Of a DNA stretch of 64,000 nt, positions 41,449 through 54,749 are shown piece by piece. The DNA is from Athripsodes cinereus (taxonomy: Eukaryota > Arthropoda > Insecta > Trichoptera > Leptoceridae). The DNA is taken from NCBI GenBank assembly GCA_947579605.1, contig OX388306.1, positions 1,984,001 to 2,048,000 of the forward strand, written 5' to 3'. Below the pieces are notes generated by a model. That model was given only the letters and a program-made list of their open reading frames with translations, was not told the DNA's origin and did not search any database. A program made the translations under genes and the position numbers. The stretch's first letter is position 1; each line of letters opens with the position of its first letter.

Positions 41449-42075
41449 ATTTTTTTTTTTTTTTTTACGCGGCGGCAGAATTGCCATCCACACTTCTCAG
41501 CATTATAAAACCAGATAAGTCTCCATATTATGATCAGTCATGGTCACACAAAAACTTAACAGTCTAATGCCGGGAAAAATTCACCTATCCAGATATACAG
41601 GATATCAAAGGATTAGGCTCAAAACGCGGGTTCAAAATACCAGCATTGTGCCTGAAATATCTGTGTTCAAAAACTTTTTTACAATATTACAAGTGTTTAT
41701 TATAATAGATTTTTGAATTTTAATGTACAAATTAACCGGTAAATCTAATTTTTGTAAATTATTTATTAAAGATCTCGGAGTTACCCCTGTAGCTGACATG
41801 ACTAAAGGTATTATATAAACGGACCTAGAATGCCAAATATTTTTTATTTCTCCTGCTAGTTCTGTATATTTACGTATTTTTTCTGCGACGGTTGTTTGTA
41901 TACAGTATTATGTGTATTTGAGACAGCGACGTCTATTAGGTATGTTATTTTATTACGTTTATCATGTAATACTAAATCGGGTCTATTATGATGTATTTAA
42001 CATGGTTCAGAACAGTTCTGCAAATATTGTTCTATGACTTTTCATATTTCATTGTCTTTGATTACAGACTGCCTC
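41449..42075 (-). pseudogene. LINE ORF2 C-terminus with poly(A), R2/R4-like
   Basis: The minus strand encodes HHNRPDLVLHDKRNKITYLI then DV, and after one frameshift TVAEKIRKYTELAGEIKNIW then HSRSVYIIPLVMSATGVTPR, SLINNLQKLDLP. The D-K...IIDVAVP and K-IW...V-IIP-V-SATG blocks match the C-terminal region of R2/R4-type non-LTR ORFs, where a restriction-like endonuclease usually lies. The 3' end carries a poly(A) run (poly(T) at 41450-41466 on the plus strand). Distinct from the (GAA)n and GGTATAGTA tail groups. Confidence 0.75.
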
Positions 42076-42079
42076 CGTT

Positions 42080-42800
42080 GTGACTATATGCCATAGACAA
42101 AAATACATAACAACAATAATGTTTTGACTGAGTTTAAAATTATATTCTCACGGTACTTGAGCAATAAAATATTATAATAATTATATTATTATTATTATAT
42201 TATTATAGCAAGTTATAGTAATAAAATCTTTGCATAAGTAGTGATACTGTCTAATAATAATAAGGCCTCCCTTATATGTAGAAATTCACGTTGAAAACTT
42301 GTGTTTGACTAAAAACGGGTCATCAAGATTTGCACACTAGAATACAAATATTCACTATTTTCAATTTTGACGTATCTTTGGATTTTCTTTGACAATTCGG
42401 ACGATGTATCAATTTTCATTTATCGTATCTTCCTTTTCTAAATTTTTTGGTGAGGTTATTTAATTTATTTAATATTCTCAGAAATCGTCAGCTTTTTTTA
42501 GTTTTTTTTTATTTAACATTTACGAACTAAGCCTTTTACATTTTACACACAGTTTAATACGTAGCAGTCTACCAAATCCAATATCACTATTTTTTATAAA
42601 TTTTGTATTAAAATGATCACAATATTAATTTTTCTTAATTTGGTTTGTCTTCATTTAACGGTTTGATAGATTTGGCTAGCTAAAATCACGTCACTTATAT
42701 TGCATCTAAAAAGTATAATTTCATCAGGATAATAATAAAATCAATAAATTATGAGTATTTTAGATTTTAAATAAAGCAAGGGTTCATGAGACTATTCGAC
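42080..42800. other. Unassigned A/T-rich sequence
   Basis: There are TTATTA runs at 42165-42205. 42505-42560 resembles an antisense LINE 3' UTR. No gene. Confidence 0.35.
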
Positions 42801-42804
42801 CATT

Positions 42805-42882
42805 AAAGCTTCTTCTTATTCTTCTCTACGTGTCTTGTCGGGTCCCCCCGACGTTGATGACCACTTGGGAAAAATCTAATGC
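42805..42882 (-). repeat. LINE 3' end fragment, (GAA)n type
   Basis: CTTCTTCTTATTCTTCTC then TGTCTTGTCGGGTCCCCCCG, ACGTTGATGACCACTTGG is the antisense of the VVINVGGTRQ end with its GAA tail. Confidence 0.65.
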
Positions 42883-43189
42883 CTTAGGAATGAGTATTTG
42901 TATAATGATGCAAATGACAAAATCGCAAAGATATTTCTTGTCTTACTGATAGGTATCTGACGAATGTTTCATTCTTTATTAATGACTTTATCAGAAGATA
43001 ATGTTTCCTATTACTTAGCTTGAGGTGATTTTCTATGACGAGAATTATAGAGGCGGACGTGGCGATGTGCGCGCCCACCTAAACACGCCTCTGTAAAATG
43101 CAAGTAGGTATCTAAGAAACTGTAAAATATATTTAATTTCTAGGTTATCTTGTACTATTTTGAATTAACCCACTAGCCCTTTGATGTTC

Positions 43190-43305
43190 CTCTTGGGAGC
43201 ACAGGATAGAAATACTCCTTTTCATTCATACAGATTCTGCGCCAATCGAGCCATGTCTTGTCGATTGAAGATGTCCATGGCGAGCTTCTATGAAAGCAGG
43301 TTCCA
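43190..43305 (-). pseudogene. LINE fragment related to 13840-13920
   Basis: GGGAGCACAGGATAGAAATA, CTCCTTTTCATTCATACAGA and TGCGCCAATCGAGCCATGTC align with GTGCACAGGATAAAAACTAC, CTCCATTCAG and TTGCACCAATTGATTCACC at 13836-13895. Antisense and short. Confidence 0.5.
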
Positions 43306-43439
43306 TAACAACTAACAAAAACGAAGGTCGCTTTTACGATAAACTCGCCCTCTTTAGGTATATTGATGCTATTAAATATTTATGTATTATATAATTCTTC
43401 ATAAAATTGTTTGCAATAATAATAATGTACAGTAAATAA

Positions 43440-43715
43440 TGAATGAATCTTCTTCTTCGTCCTCGCCTTTATCCCATTTACTTGAGGTCGGCTCTCCTAG
43501 TCTTCATCTTCCAAGTTTTCCAGTTCTCTGTATCCTCCGAGCGCAACTTTGCCTCCTTCAGGTCCTTGGCAATTGTAAACATCCAAGTGGTCACTGATCT
43601 GCCTGGTCTTCTGGGTCCTACTTCTACGTCCATTATCTTTTTTATCATATTCTGTGGAAGTCTCAAAATGTGTCCGTACCATCTTAATCTGTTTTCGGTT
43701 ATTTTTCAAGAATGA
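43440..43715 (-). pseudogene. LINE ORF2 C-terminus
   Basis: Minus-strand frames encode RWYGHILRLPQNMIKKIMDV then EVGPRRPGRSVTTWMFTIAK, DLKEAKLRSEDTENWKTW. The RW-GH, RRPGR, TW and DxxxW order is the RTE-like ORF2 end. The frame is open for about 62 codons and then shifts. Confidence 0.7.
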
Positions 43716-43719
43716 ATAA

Positions 43720-44570
43720 ATAAAAAAAAAATAAGATTAAGCTGCCAATGGTCTTCCTCGCACTAACACGTAAGTTTTGCATATTCTTCATATATCTTGC
43801 TGAGTCATAAAAGTACCTCTACAACAAAATACAGCGAATGTTCTTTAAGTCTAATAAGTACCAAGATTAGTTAAGTTAGATTGATTGATATGAAATTATT
43901 TTGGACCCACAACTCTACTGGACTCATTGCAAATAATTGGTAAAACGAAAAATTATTTTTTGCTTGAGTGTTTCGTTTATATTAATTTGTCCTTATTAAT
44001 TGTTCATACTATATATTTATAAATATTTATATTTATCTATCAATTATTTCATATCTGTGCGATATTGTGTAATTATCTGGCTATTTACCGTGTAATTATT
44101 ATAAAAAAATAATTGAACCGTACATATTATTATGCAGAGGCGTCGATTTTGGACAGATTTTATGTATGTTGTATGTTTCATCCACATTATTAGATAGATA
44201 AGTAAATAAATTAATAATGTTGTATTTTATATTAGAACAAACTTAGACACATAATATTATAGGAGCTATGCAAAGCAACAGGCAGATAACAACACACTAC
44301 ATTTAAAAAAAATCATAATATAATTAGACCAATGATCTTTAATATAGACTGGATATTCAATGGAAAAATTGGTAATGCGACCAATACAATTTTGCGGCCA
44401 ATGTAATTTCACATCAATCAGTCTCAAACGAGCATTGGTTCAAAAAGGTACGTTTATATCTCCCTCGAGTTTCTCGCTGAAGATGAATTCATAAAAGTAT
44501 GTTAATGTTGATTCAGAATATATTCTTTTTCTTTTTGTGTCGGTCAGCAAACGATAAAAATAACAAAACA
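43720..44570. other. Unassigned A/T-rich sequence
   Basis: Nothing recognised. Confidence 0.4.
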
Positions 44571-44574
44571 TTAA

Positions 44575-44900
44575 ATACTATATTTCCATTCCCTCCCAGA
44601 AAGCCACGACCTCTCTTGCAGCTCCCCCCAGGTGAGTTCGCTCCACGAACATGTCAGGATGCCATTGGACATGTCAGGATGTTCCCAGTGTTTTGTTCCT
44701 CTCCATAGTCATACACCGTGCTCTCAGCCAACCCCCATCTCTGAAGGTTCTTCCTAGTGAATATATTAACGGTACATGTATTAGAAGTGCACCTTTTTAC
44801 AAGAATCACCACTGTGGATTTACTGGAAAACATTGCCTCAAGGTAATATGTAGATTCACCTTTTGTACAAATTTGTTTTGACAATAAAGTGTTTATTATT
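44575..44900 (+). repeat. Family V repeat, longer copy
   Basis: CATGTCAGGATGCCATTGGA is followed by a second CATGTCAGGATG. Its 3' end (44812-44900) has TTACTGGAAAACATTGCCTC and CAATAAAGTGTTTATTATTA, shared with 17985-18070. Probably a LINE 3' region; coding identity not recognised. Confidence 0.45.
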
Positions 44901-45420
44901 ATTTCATACATTCTTTTTATTAAACAAAATAATATTATACTCTACACTTTGAATATAACATAAAATAAAATTAACAATAAGAAATTTGTACTGGCATACC
45001 AGTCTAGTAAGTCTATGATATAAACATTAAATAATGTTATATGATCATACCTAAACTAGTAATAGGTAATAATAAACCATCAGTACTGCTTTTTGTATGA
45101 CTATCTGTACCTATGTATGGTTTACTTACCAACAGTGATTAGTCAACTCGAATAATATACTGGTATTTATAATGGTAGGTATATCAAATACAGTAAGGAC
45201 TGCTTATTTTGGAAAGGTTGTAATATATGAATTTAAAATTACTTATAAAAACAACTGTTTATAATGTTTACATTATTTTATTGTACAACTGGATTAAGGC
45301 ACAACATTCAGATGACAAAACCAATCAGACATGGCGATTGGAGAACCATGTTTACATAGTGTGAATAAAATAAAAAAATACATAAATAAAAAATAAATTA
45401 ATTAATTAAATGTAACATTG
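44901..45420. other. Unassigned A/T-rich sequence
   Basis: No gene or repeat recognised. Confidence 0.4.
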
Positions 45421-45423
45421 CTC

Positions 45424-45647
45424 AAAATCTAATCGGAAGAAGTGAGGAAGGCGTCTGAATGCTTACGAATTGGCTCAAGGCTGGCTTCAGTAATAATTTT
45501 CGCTTTCCATGGATTACCCGTTCACTAACTCATGATATAAGATCCACCAATCAATAAACTTCTAATACGAATCATAATCACTTAAGTCAACCTAGAGGCA
45601 ATTCGTAATCGTAAGGACGCCTTTCTCACCTTATCCGATTAGGTTTT
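45424..45647. mobile_element. MITE-A, complete
   Basis: The left terminus AAAATCTAATCGGAAGAA, GTGAGGAAGGCGTC and the right terminus reverse-complemented AAAACCTAATCGGATAAG, GTGAGAAAGGCGTC match over about 50 bp, continuing with CTTACGAATTG. A third terminus is at 1-55. Non-coding; the target duplication is unclear. Confidence 0.75.
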
Positions 45648-45649
45648 AC

Positions 45650-46525
45650 ATAATAAGGATCAAAATGATTCAAGAATGTACTTCAATTCACAGTAAAAGC
45701 TTATTTTTAGCTTTATGTTATAAATATCAATATGAGTAAATCCATATTAAGTTTGAACATTTGTTCTACATATATAATATAAAACTTATTTTGTTTTAAT
45801 TGTTTGCTTTGTAACATGAATACTTTATACATTTTAAATATTTTAAAAGCGCATTATTATAAAAAAGCAAAATCACTCACTATTGGGTGGAATGCCTAAA
45901 TAATAATAAAAAAAAAATATTATAAATAATGATAATAACTTCATAATAAATTTAAAAAAATGACTCATTCTTTACTGTACATTGATCACAACGTATAAAA
46001 TTTCATAGAAAAAAGCATTGAAAAGATATTAAGACATTATTCTGAGACATGAAATTAAACAGAACATTTTATGAAGCTTTCACTGTACATAAAGTTCAAT
46101 ACGAACTCGTGTAGTAATTATAATTTTATTTACACTTTGGATGATTCACATTAAAACTGGTTATAAATTACACCGGATCTCGATTTCGAATTATTTGTAC
46201 CATACTCGTGTGTGGTGTACACAACATTTGATTCACGTAACATTGATAATAACGGTAGTAATTCTGTGAACAAATTTAAAAATAACTTTCTCTTATACTT
46301 TTGTACTTATACTTTCTTTCAAAGCTTTAAAAATAAATTTTTCTTTATGATCTCATTAGTATTTATTTCGTTTACTAAAAAACAATTATCAATTTAATTG
46401 GTCTTGCTGGAAACGATGGCACAATAATGATATTGTATATAAACACTTAGGTTTATGTTATGATTTTTTTGACACAATTGGATGTCGGGAACTGGATTTT
46501 ACTTACTAGAAGTGTAGATGTCATA
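45650..46525. other. Unassigned A/T-rich sequence
   Basis: No gene or repeat recognised. Confidence 0.4.
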
Positions 46526-46526
46526 A

Positions 46527-46700
46527 GCGTTGAGACTCTGTGTCGTGCACTCCTTAAGGAAGTTCACATAATGTTTGTGTATAATATACAACATACCTAC
46601 CTAGTTAATACCTATTCAAATAGGTTGACTATGGGTGAGTGTGATCAATCGGAATGATTAATCTAGAGTGGTTCAAAATATGATTAACAATTAGGTTGTT
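46527..46700 (+). repeat. Dispersed repeat, family W copy 1
   Basis: GACTCTGTGTCGTGCACTCC, ACATACCTACCTAGTTAATA, CCTATTCAAATAGGTTGACT, GGAATGATTAATCTAG, ATATGATTAACA are shared in order with 62349-62533. Identity in the central ~60 bp is very high. Confidence 0.75.
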
Positions 46701-47412
46701 TTTCGAAACATTATTTTAAATAACGTTAAGTTCACATTTACAAAAATAAATGTTTAACTGGAAAAAATGTATTTAAATGGTGGATATTAGAAACATAACA
46801 AAACCAAGAGACAAATTAAATGACAGAGAAGAAATCGAATGACAGATAAAAAATATGTGGTTTATAAATGTTTACCATCTCTGTATCATAACATTAAGTA
46901 CAAGTCACACAATAGTACATAGGTTTAAACCATGCAATGAAATACAACCTATGAAACCTAACACAAGTTTAATTACTATTAATTTGATTAATTACCGAGC
47001 TTTGCTACACGGATGGGAGGCTTTTCATTTGATAGGTAGTAGATAGGTTGTATTAATAGTAATACAGTGAAGCTACCAAAAGCGTCAATAATCACCGGGA
47101 TATCGTTTAATTTATTGATCTTTTATTATTATCGAATCCTTAAAGCTTTATTCATATTGCACAACTTGAGTTGCTATCTGATACCTTACATATCTCCGGT
47201 ATATTTTTTTATCTTTAAATAGTGAAAATTTAATTGCATAAAGAAATTAAAAACAAATGTTTTTTGACATATTTTAAATGCAGTTTATGTGCTTATCTCT
47301 CATGCATCACTTGTAGGGTAGACAGAAAAAGGAACATAAATTCTCTCAGTCCTTGCTCAATTATTTTGGTTCACTTTTTTGGAATATAAAAATGTTTTTT
47401 ATATTTTATTCC
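46701..47412. other. Unassigned A/T-rich sequence
   Basis: No gene or repeat recognised. Confidence 0.4.
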
Positions 47413-47833
47413 TATATCGCACATTGAAAACAAAAGTGGCATTATACAAAAAACATGATTTTTCAGTATGGCCGTTTAAAGTTTTTGGTATAGTTCTATA
47501 GTTTACACCTCCACTCGTATCTTGAATACATTATTTATAGAAAGTAATATATAAAAATGACACTATACTTAAAATTTCATTTATGCATTTAGTCTTTCCT
47601 TAGATTAATGTACAACCACTGCGGCCGTTTGACACGAACTGGTAATAGTGTCACTTTATTAATTAGTAACTTGACAAAAAGTGACAATAGTGACCTCTAG
47701 GGAAAACTAAACAAGCTGTTGAAATAGGTGTTTTTGTATTGAATGCGTTTTAACTTGAGCGTTTTAAACATCGTTTAAACTCAAAATTGTCATTTTTTGT
47801 ACATTGCCACTTTTGTTTTCAATGTGCGATATA
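47413..47833. mobile_element. MITE-C
   Basis: The termini are inverted copies: left TATATCGCACATTGAAAAC, AAAAGTGGCA; right, reverse complemented, TATATCGCACATTGAAAAC, AAAAGTGGCAATGTACAAAA. About 45 bp of similarity. The TATA at each edge could be target duplication. Non-coding, single copy in the window. Confidence 0.8.
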
Positions 47834-48815
47834 TGTATATAATTTAATAATTTAAAAGAAAAATAATCATCATTTAACTGAAAGTATGAATTTAATAGTA
47901 AACTTATTAAAACTTTAAAAGAGTTCTTAGATTCTACGTAATATCCGACAAATATCCTATGCAAAACTTACAGTTCGAAAGTGCTTTACAATAAGTAGAG
48001 ACCTATCAGTTATGGTTTAGTAAGCTTTGCAATAATGATTATGGTGTAAGCTCGTATTAATTATATTATTTATGTGCGAGCATATAATATTGATCATGAG
48101 CTTTTATAACCTAATAGATCCCTGATTAGTGGTAGTAATTATAGAACGATTTTATTGATAGCTTTAAAGATTGTTTGTTAATAGTTTTGAAGTGATATGA
48201 AGAATACACATTTAATTATCTATATTTATTTTAAGACGCGTAAAGTCTTTACTCGTAGTTGTTCATTATTTTCAAGTTGTTTTAAATGTGATGATGATGA
48301 TGATTCTGGATGATTTTATTTTGACGCCGTTTAACAGTCCCTAGACCGTCTCAAGGGATTGTGGATTACAATTGTAGGTTTGCTTTTGAGATTTTGAATT
48401 GAATTTGAACGTTAGTTGAATTATGACAGAGTTGGAACCAAATATAAAGTTTTTGGTAATAAAATAGCTGAAATGAGTAACGCAGAATATATCAAGCGAC
48501 AAAAATGAAAAAAATAATTTAAAGCTAATTTAAATCTAAAATCTATGGAGCGATTGATGTTAAACTTTAGACATTTTCCAGTTTTGGGGTTTGTGATCTC
48601 TAGATAGTACCTCATGGACAACCCTGCACCATCCATTTCTGTTTTCAACAGATGCAAATTGACGGAATTACAGATGTCAAATTGTAACAGAATTGTATAG
48701 AAGTAAAATTGTTCAATTGAATTTGTCAAATAATCTTAAAATTCAACCGAGCTTTATGAAAAATATCAATAATATAAGGTTGAGCTTAGACCATTTACCT
48801 TAATTAACTTCTAGA
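47834..48815. other. Unassigned A/T-rich sequence
   Basis: The 102-codon frame at 48421-48729 (minus) shows no motif or repeat partner and is probably chance. Confidence 0.35.
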
Positions 48816-48819
48816 GCAG

Positions 48820-48975
48820 GTCATTAAACTGATGATAGGGTCCCGAACTTTCAATTGAAAGACTCGGGTTCGATTTCACTTTTTGAAACAAGCATAATTA
48901 TTATCTACTGTGAAATTAGGTATCTAGGGTGCTTTAAGGTTTATTACAAAATCAGATTCATCTTTAAAAAAAAGA
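48820..48975 (+). repeat. SINE1, degenerate
   Basis: CTCGGGTTCGATTTCAC (B box), TTTTGAAACAAGC, CTACTGTGAAATTAGG, AAGGTTTATTACAAAATCAG, then poly(A) follow SINE1 order. Old copy. Confidence 0.5.
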
Positions 48976-49783
48976 TATGAGGTTGAGTTAATTGAAAAAT
49001 CGAATAGCAACATTCAATCATGATTATAACTTTCATAATGTTTTATCATCGTTTAATTCCATATAATATATATTATTATATATAATATTATTATATAGTT
49101 TATACCAGAGAATCTTCACATTTGAGTAAGTACAAAAATTAGGAATATTAATCAAAATGAAATATTTATTATTATATATTACTGTAAATTATTTAAAGGT
49201 TGCTTTCTTACCCAATACAGCGCGCGTTGATCTCTAAAGGCCAAAATCACGGGTGTTCGCATGAAAAATAATTTAAAATGTAATTGATTAATTACTTCTA
49301 TCAGAAAAATTGAAAACTGAAGCCAGCAGTAGTAATGCTCCAAGTAGTCAAATAGGAGTTGAATACTGTGAGAAACTACAGAAGTTCTTTGAATGTTGGG
49401 CATAGATCACAATAATATATTGTATGACGTGATGTGGTGTGGTAACCACAGCGCGTCCTCTACATTAAGTTCATTAATAATCTATACGATTATTATCAAT
49501 CTATCACTGAAGATTGTTGTAGAAATGTTATGTTCTAATAATAATATTTATACGATAAATGATCTTTATTAAACCAGTGGTGTTTCAAAAGTAAAGAATC
49601 TTATTTTTTTTAAGTTTTAGACATTGGAAAATAAAGCATTACTGGATTAAATTATGTTTCATTATTTAATACCTAGCTATTCATTCGATTATTTCTGTCT
49701 TCCACCTTTTTCTGAAAGTTTTTTTGTAAGTGGGAAGAGACAAGTATACATAAAACATCACGCAAAAGACATTTGAACTTGTC

Positions 49784-50930
<1,147 letters not shown>

Positions 50931-50934
50931 TCAG

Positions 50935-51230
50935 ATGTAGGAGTTGATACTTTTCTCTTCTTATTACGTCTTGTTCTTAATTTTTTTTTGTCTCCTGTCC
51001 TTACAAAAACTTTTTTCTTCCATCTCATCCATGCAATTCCTTATGCGTGCTTTCTTGTTCAATGTACCGAGCACATAGTCTTTTTTTGGGATCTGGTCTA
51101 CATAGTCTTGCATTCTAATCCTCAGACGTCCACGTCTTCGAATATTTTTTCTCTCAGCCAAATGCATTTTTTTGTTACTCTGTCTTCTTTCATTCTTTCT
51201 ATAAGTCCAAATTAGCGTAGTATATTAACA
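50935..51230 (-). pseudogene. LINE ORF2 C-terminus
   Basis: The minus strand encodes MHLAERKNIRRRGRLRIRMQ, DYVDQIPKKDYVLGTLNKKA, RIRNCMDEMEEKSFCKDR. It aligns with the YLSE...RGRP...DHVDQIL...TLNKRACIRNC...CKDR tail at 24394-24845 and 60375-60550. Open for 67 codons. Confidence 0.75.
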
Positions 51231-51724
51231 TCAACTTTTGATGGACTTACTCACCCCTATTTGTCATTGTTTTTAAAAACTGAGGGAGAGAAAGAAAGAA
51301 AGTAACCATCTCCTTCTAAAAACGCTACCAAGTGTTATTTTCAGAAGTATTTTTTTAATACTCGTGCTTGTATAGTCTTCTAATAAAAATGAGCGAATTT
51401 TATTTCCAAACAATTTTTGGATTAGCATAAGCTGAGAAGAAGTAAAAGAATTGGATCTACCATGGAGTTTTTTCAATGTTTTGTTTTATTTAATAAGAAT
51501 TTTTGTTATTTTTATTTAAATTATTAATGAAGTTTATTTGAATTTTGGTATTAGATGAACAGTGGGTCTTCGAACCTCCCGTGGCTTCGATAAAATTTGC
51601 AACTTTAAATTTCATTCACGTATTTAAATCATAGCCCGTGATTGGCTTATTTAAAAAAAGTATCGTCGATTGCAGTAGCTGGTTAAAAATCTAATTTATG
51701 ACTTCAAATTTTTGAAATGGGATA

Positions 51725-51912
51725 GCCGTTGGGATATCTCTGAAATAAAATAGGTCTCCCACCTTTTTCTGTAAGTTTAAGCATCACGTATAAGAGAGGG
51801 CAAGCCACCCATTCTGTTTTTTTATTGGCATGGAGAAGATTACCTACATGTGATTGTGAATCTTCTGGCAACCCCAATTTTGGAAGATCCGTGATGATAT
51901 AGTAGTAGCAGT
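51725..51912 (+). repeat. RepA, degenerate
   Basis: AATAGGTCTCCCACCTTTTT, CTGTAAGTTTAAGCATC, TTATTGGCATGGAGAAG, GGCAACCCCAATTTTGG, GATATAGTAGTAGCAG. Confidence 0.65.
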
Positions 51913-51914
51913 AT

Positions 51915-52345
51915 TTACGTGGTCAATCCACGTAGTTTTCAGACATTCACGTTTTCTCTTTCAGATAAATACACCTTCGGTGTCATTCTTTCATCCTCCA
52001 TCTGCTCCACATTTCCAAACCATCGCAACTTATTTACATGCATTTGATCTACAGCACTCCTCTTGCATCCACTCATTCTTCTAATATCTTCATTCTCTAC
52101 TCCATATCGTAACGTTCTATCAACCATTCTTCTCAGTAACGCATCTACACATAACTTGTTCTTCTTTAGTTCTTCTTCAACCACGTCTATGTTTCGATTT
52201 CATAAATAAGTGCCGTCAACAGCATTTTTGTCATGCTCGACACTAAGTTATTGCTGACAATGGATCGAAATACACCATTCACTCTAGCATCGGCCATTTC
52301 TTCTTTCGATTTCCCAATCGAATCTTCCATTCTTCGCAAACGAAC
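51915..52345 (-). pseudogene. LINE ORF2 C-terminus
   Basis: The minus strand encodes, from 52340, a frameshifted WEIERRNGRC segment, then VEEELKKNKLCVDALLRRMV, DRTLRYGVENEDIRRMSGCK, RSAVDQMHVNKLRWFGNVEQ, MEDERMTPKVYLSERENVNV. The R-x-DI-RR-x...NKLRWFGHVERMEDERMTKKVYLSE block is the canonical end of this LINE; here about 81 codons remain open. Confidence 0.8.
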
Positions 52346-52419
52346 ATTGCGAATATAAGTACATTTTAAAATCACAAGTCAAACTTTTAAATGTCAAAAT
52401 AACAATATAATAATAATAA

Positions 52420-52565
52420 TAACTAGACAACTTATTTATGATGCGCCGTTTTGTGGAAAAAACCGTGCCGCAAGGCTCCATTCAGGAATCAAAACACTTC
52501 CCGAACAATATAGGGTTTTTAATCTCGTCTGAACACCTCCACACTCTCCAGAGAATGAAGATTTA
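52420..52565 (-). pseudogene. LINE 3' end (ESVEVFKTRLK type)
   Basis: Minus-strand sequence reads GAGAGTGTGGAGGTGTTCAG then ACGAGATTAAAAACCCTA, then EPCGTVFSTKRRIINKL-like, matching 63745-63940 in sense. The SVEVFK-RLK-LLF motif is the end of CR1/Jockey-like ORF2. Confidence 0.7.
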
Positions 52566-54364
52566 AAGAAATATTATTAAAAGTCATTGGAATATAATAT
52601 TATGTCTTTATTAAGTACGTTTTAGTATATATACCTAATTATTATTAGAAATATGATATTATTATATATAACAATATAAAGGCGAGCTTATAAAATTGAA
52701 TTCGTTCAACCTTATTAATAAAATTAATACATTTATAATCGGATTAATTTGCCAGTTTAATCGTCTTTAACTAGAACTATATAACGTTATTATTAATATG
52801 TATTTAACTAGTTTATAACCCGATGTGTACTTGCCTATAAGGTTGACTAAGCATCTACGTGATCACACCGTAGAACGTCATAACACATCTACGAGTACCA
52901 TTACTATGTAAGGAGAACTCTACCAAGTACAGATATTACATACATATATACTACATATTATATACTACATCATTTCCATCGGATCCCATCTGGACATCTC
53001 ACCAGCAATATCTTTGCACCACGACATCAAGATGGATCGCCACCTCACCTTCTAAACTATTGTAACAACCGACAGTAAAACTCTGCTCCATCAACCTGCA
53101 CCGTTAAGTTATATGGGATACGACCCATTCTGATTCTTTATTAGGATGAAAAGGATGCCTTGCAGATGAAGGCTATCTCCTTAAAAAATAATGCTCATCT
53201 CTGATATGGGTTTTTGTGATATCGTCAAAAGGGAAATGCCGGAGATGTCTTTCTTAAAATCCGCCTACAATGGTACTCAATTACAATCGCTTGTCACCAC
53301 TGTCTAAATCACCACTATTGTATTGCTATCCAATAATATACTATATTATATATATATTATATATATTTGTCACTAACTTGTAATTTATTTACGCCAGCCT
53401 GATGATGACAGCGGAAGATCTTGAAAGCCGACTCATGACTAAGTCACAGTGGATGTTCTAGAGAAATGTTGTATTTACAATTAATTGATGCTTTGCATGA
53501 TTGTTATACGTAGTATTTGAAAACTTTAAAAATGACGTTGACAGCTTTCGTCTCCTGTGGAATGAATAACTATACTTTAGTTATTATTAAGTATAGGTAT
53601 GTTTACTGCTCTTGATTAGGTTAAAATTATTTACATATTGTTACTATAAAAAGGAACGCGCCGAGAAATCTGTTTTCATGGATTTGGCACGACAGTATTT
53701 GTTGTAATTAAATGTTTTCTTTCTGTGAAATAAAAAAATATAATAAATAAATAAAAATACTTAGATACATACATACATACACTAATACGAACTGTCAAAA
53801 ATATTCATAAGCTCATCAATAATTCAAATGATGTAGTTATACCTATAATTATATAATTATTACGTATGTCCATTTTGATAATATTTAATGTCGATACGGC
53901 TTTCAATCAGGTCGATATCTCATTTGTTCCGGAAAATTTTACTCAAACTGTATCGAGAACATATTAATATTAAAATACACTACCAAAAACAATATAATAT
54001 GCAAGTTTATTTAATAATATTTCTTTCTTTTCTTAATAATACATCAGACTTTGAGTCAGTCTAAGGTTTGATGAGAGATTATTCCAGTAAAAAGCATCCT
54101 GAACTGCCAAATACTTACTAACTTTACTCAACTTTTCGTATGGCTCTTATAAATCTTAACCCATGTGGGCTGCGTCGCATCCTCTACAGTCTTGGCTCTA
54201 GTGCTGACAGCCAGTTCACCGCCTCCGGTCCTGCTTCATGGATATTCTGAAAAATAGTTTGAAACACAAGTTGTAACATGAGCGGGAATTGAAAAGATGC
54301 GCTAATTGTTATAGCTCAGAGGTAAACCATGACTCGCCAAGTATTCAAAAGCCTCCATAATATT
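52566..54364. other. Unassigned; possible retroelement at 52980-53470
   Basis: 52980-53110 and 53395-53470 (CCAGCCTGATGATGACAGCG) are less A/T-rich than their surroundings and lack open frames, as expected of a decayed LINE 3' region. There is a TA-rich palindromic run at 53330-53370. No host gene. Confidence 0.3.
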
Positions 54365-54749
54365 GTCCCTCTTCTGACTAACAGTCGTATCTGCCTAAAT
54401 GTAAATTGTTCAAGAGAGCGTTTTTTGTGTTTTGCCGTGCATATTTTCGTCTCTCCTAGTTAAATGATACAGTGTAAATATATTACATTATTTTATTTGT
54501 ACCTATTCATATATATCTCAGAATCATTTTTGTGATGAAATTTTGATGAATTAGTAGATACAACACATTTTATTTAGAATAATTCGTAAATACGACAGCA
54601 AATCAGAAAGCTATTCCAGGATTACGGTAACAGTTACAGGTGTGATCTTTAGTGAGATCATGGAGGGCACATACATATAAGTACACATTGGTGATCATAA
54701 CTCGATTTCTCAAAAATGTCAGATACGACAGTTAGTCAGAAGAGGGACG
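54365..54749. mobile_element. MITE-B copy 2
   Basis: GTCCCTCTTCTGACTAACAG, TCGTATCTG at the left and AGATACGACAGTTAGTCAGA, AGAGGGAC at the right form ~29-bp inverted termini. The interior aligns throughout with 37634-38015 (GTGTTTTGCCGTGCATATTT, CAGTTACAGGTGTGATC). Confidence 0.87.

Noticed and set aside
48421..48729. 102-codon minus-strand frame
   Set aside because: No start context, motif, splice signals or repeat partner; treated as chance.
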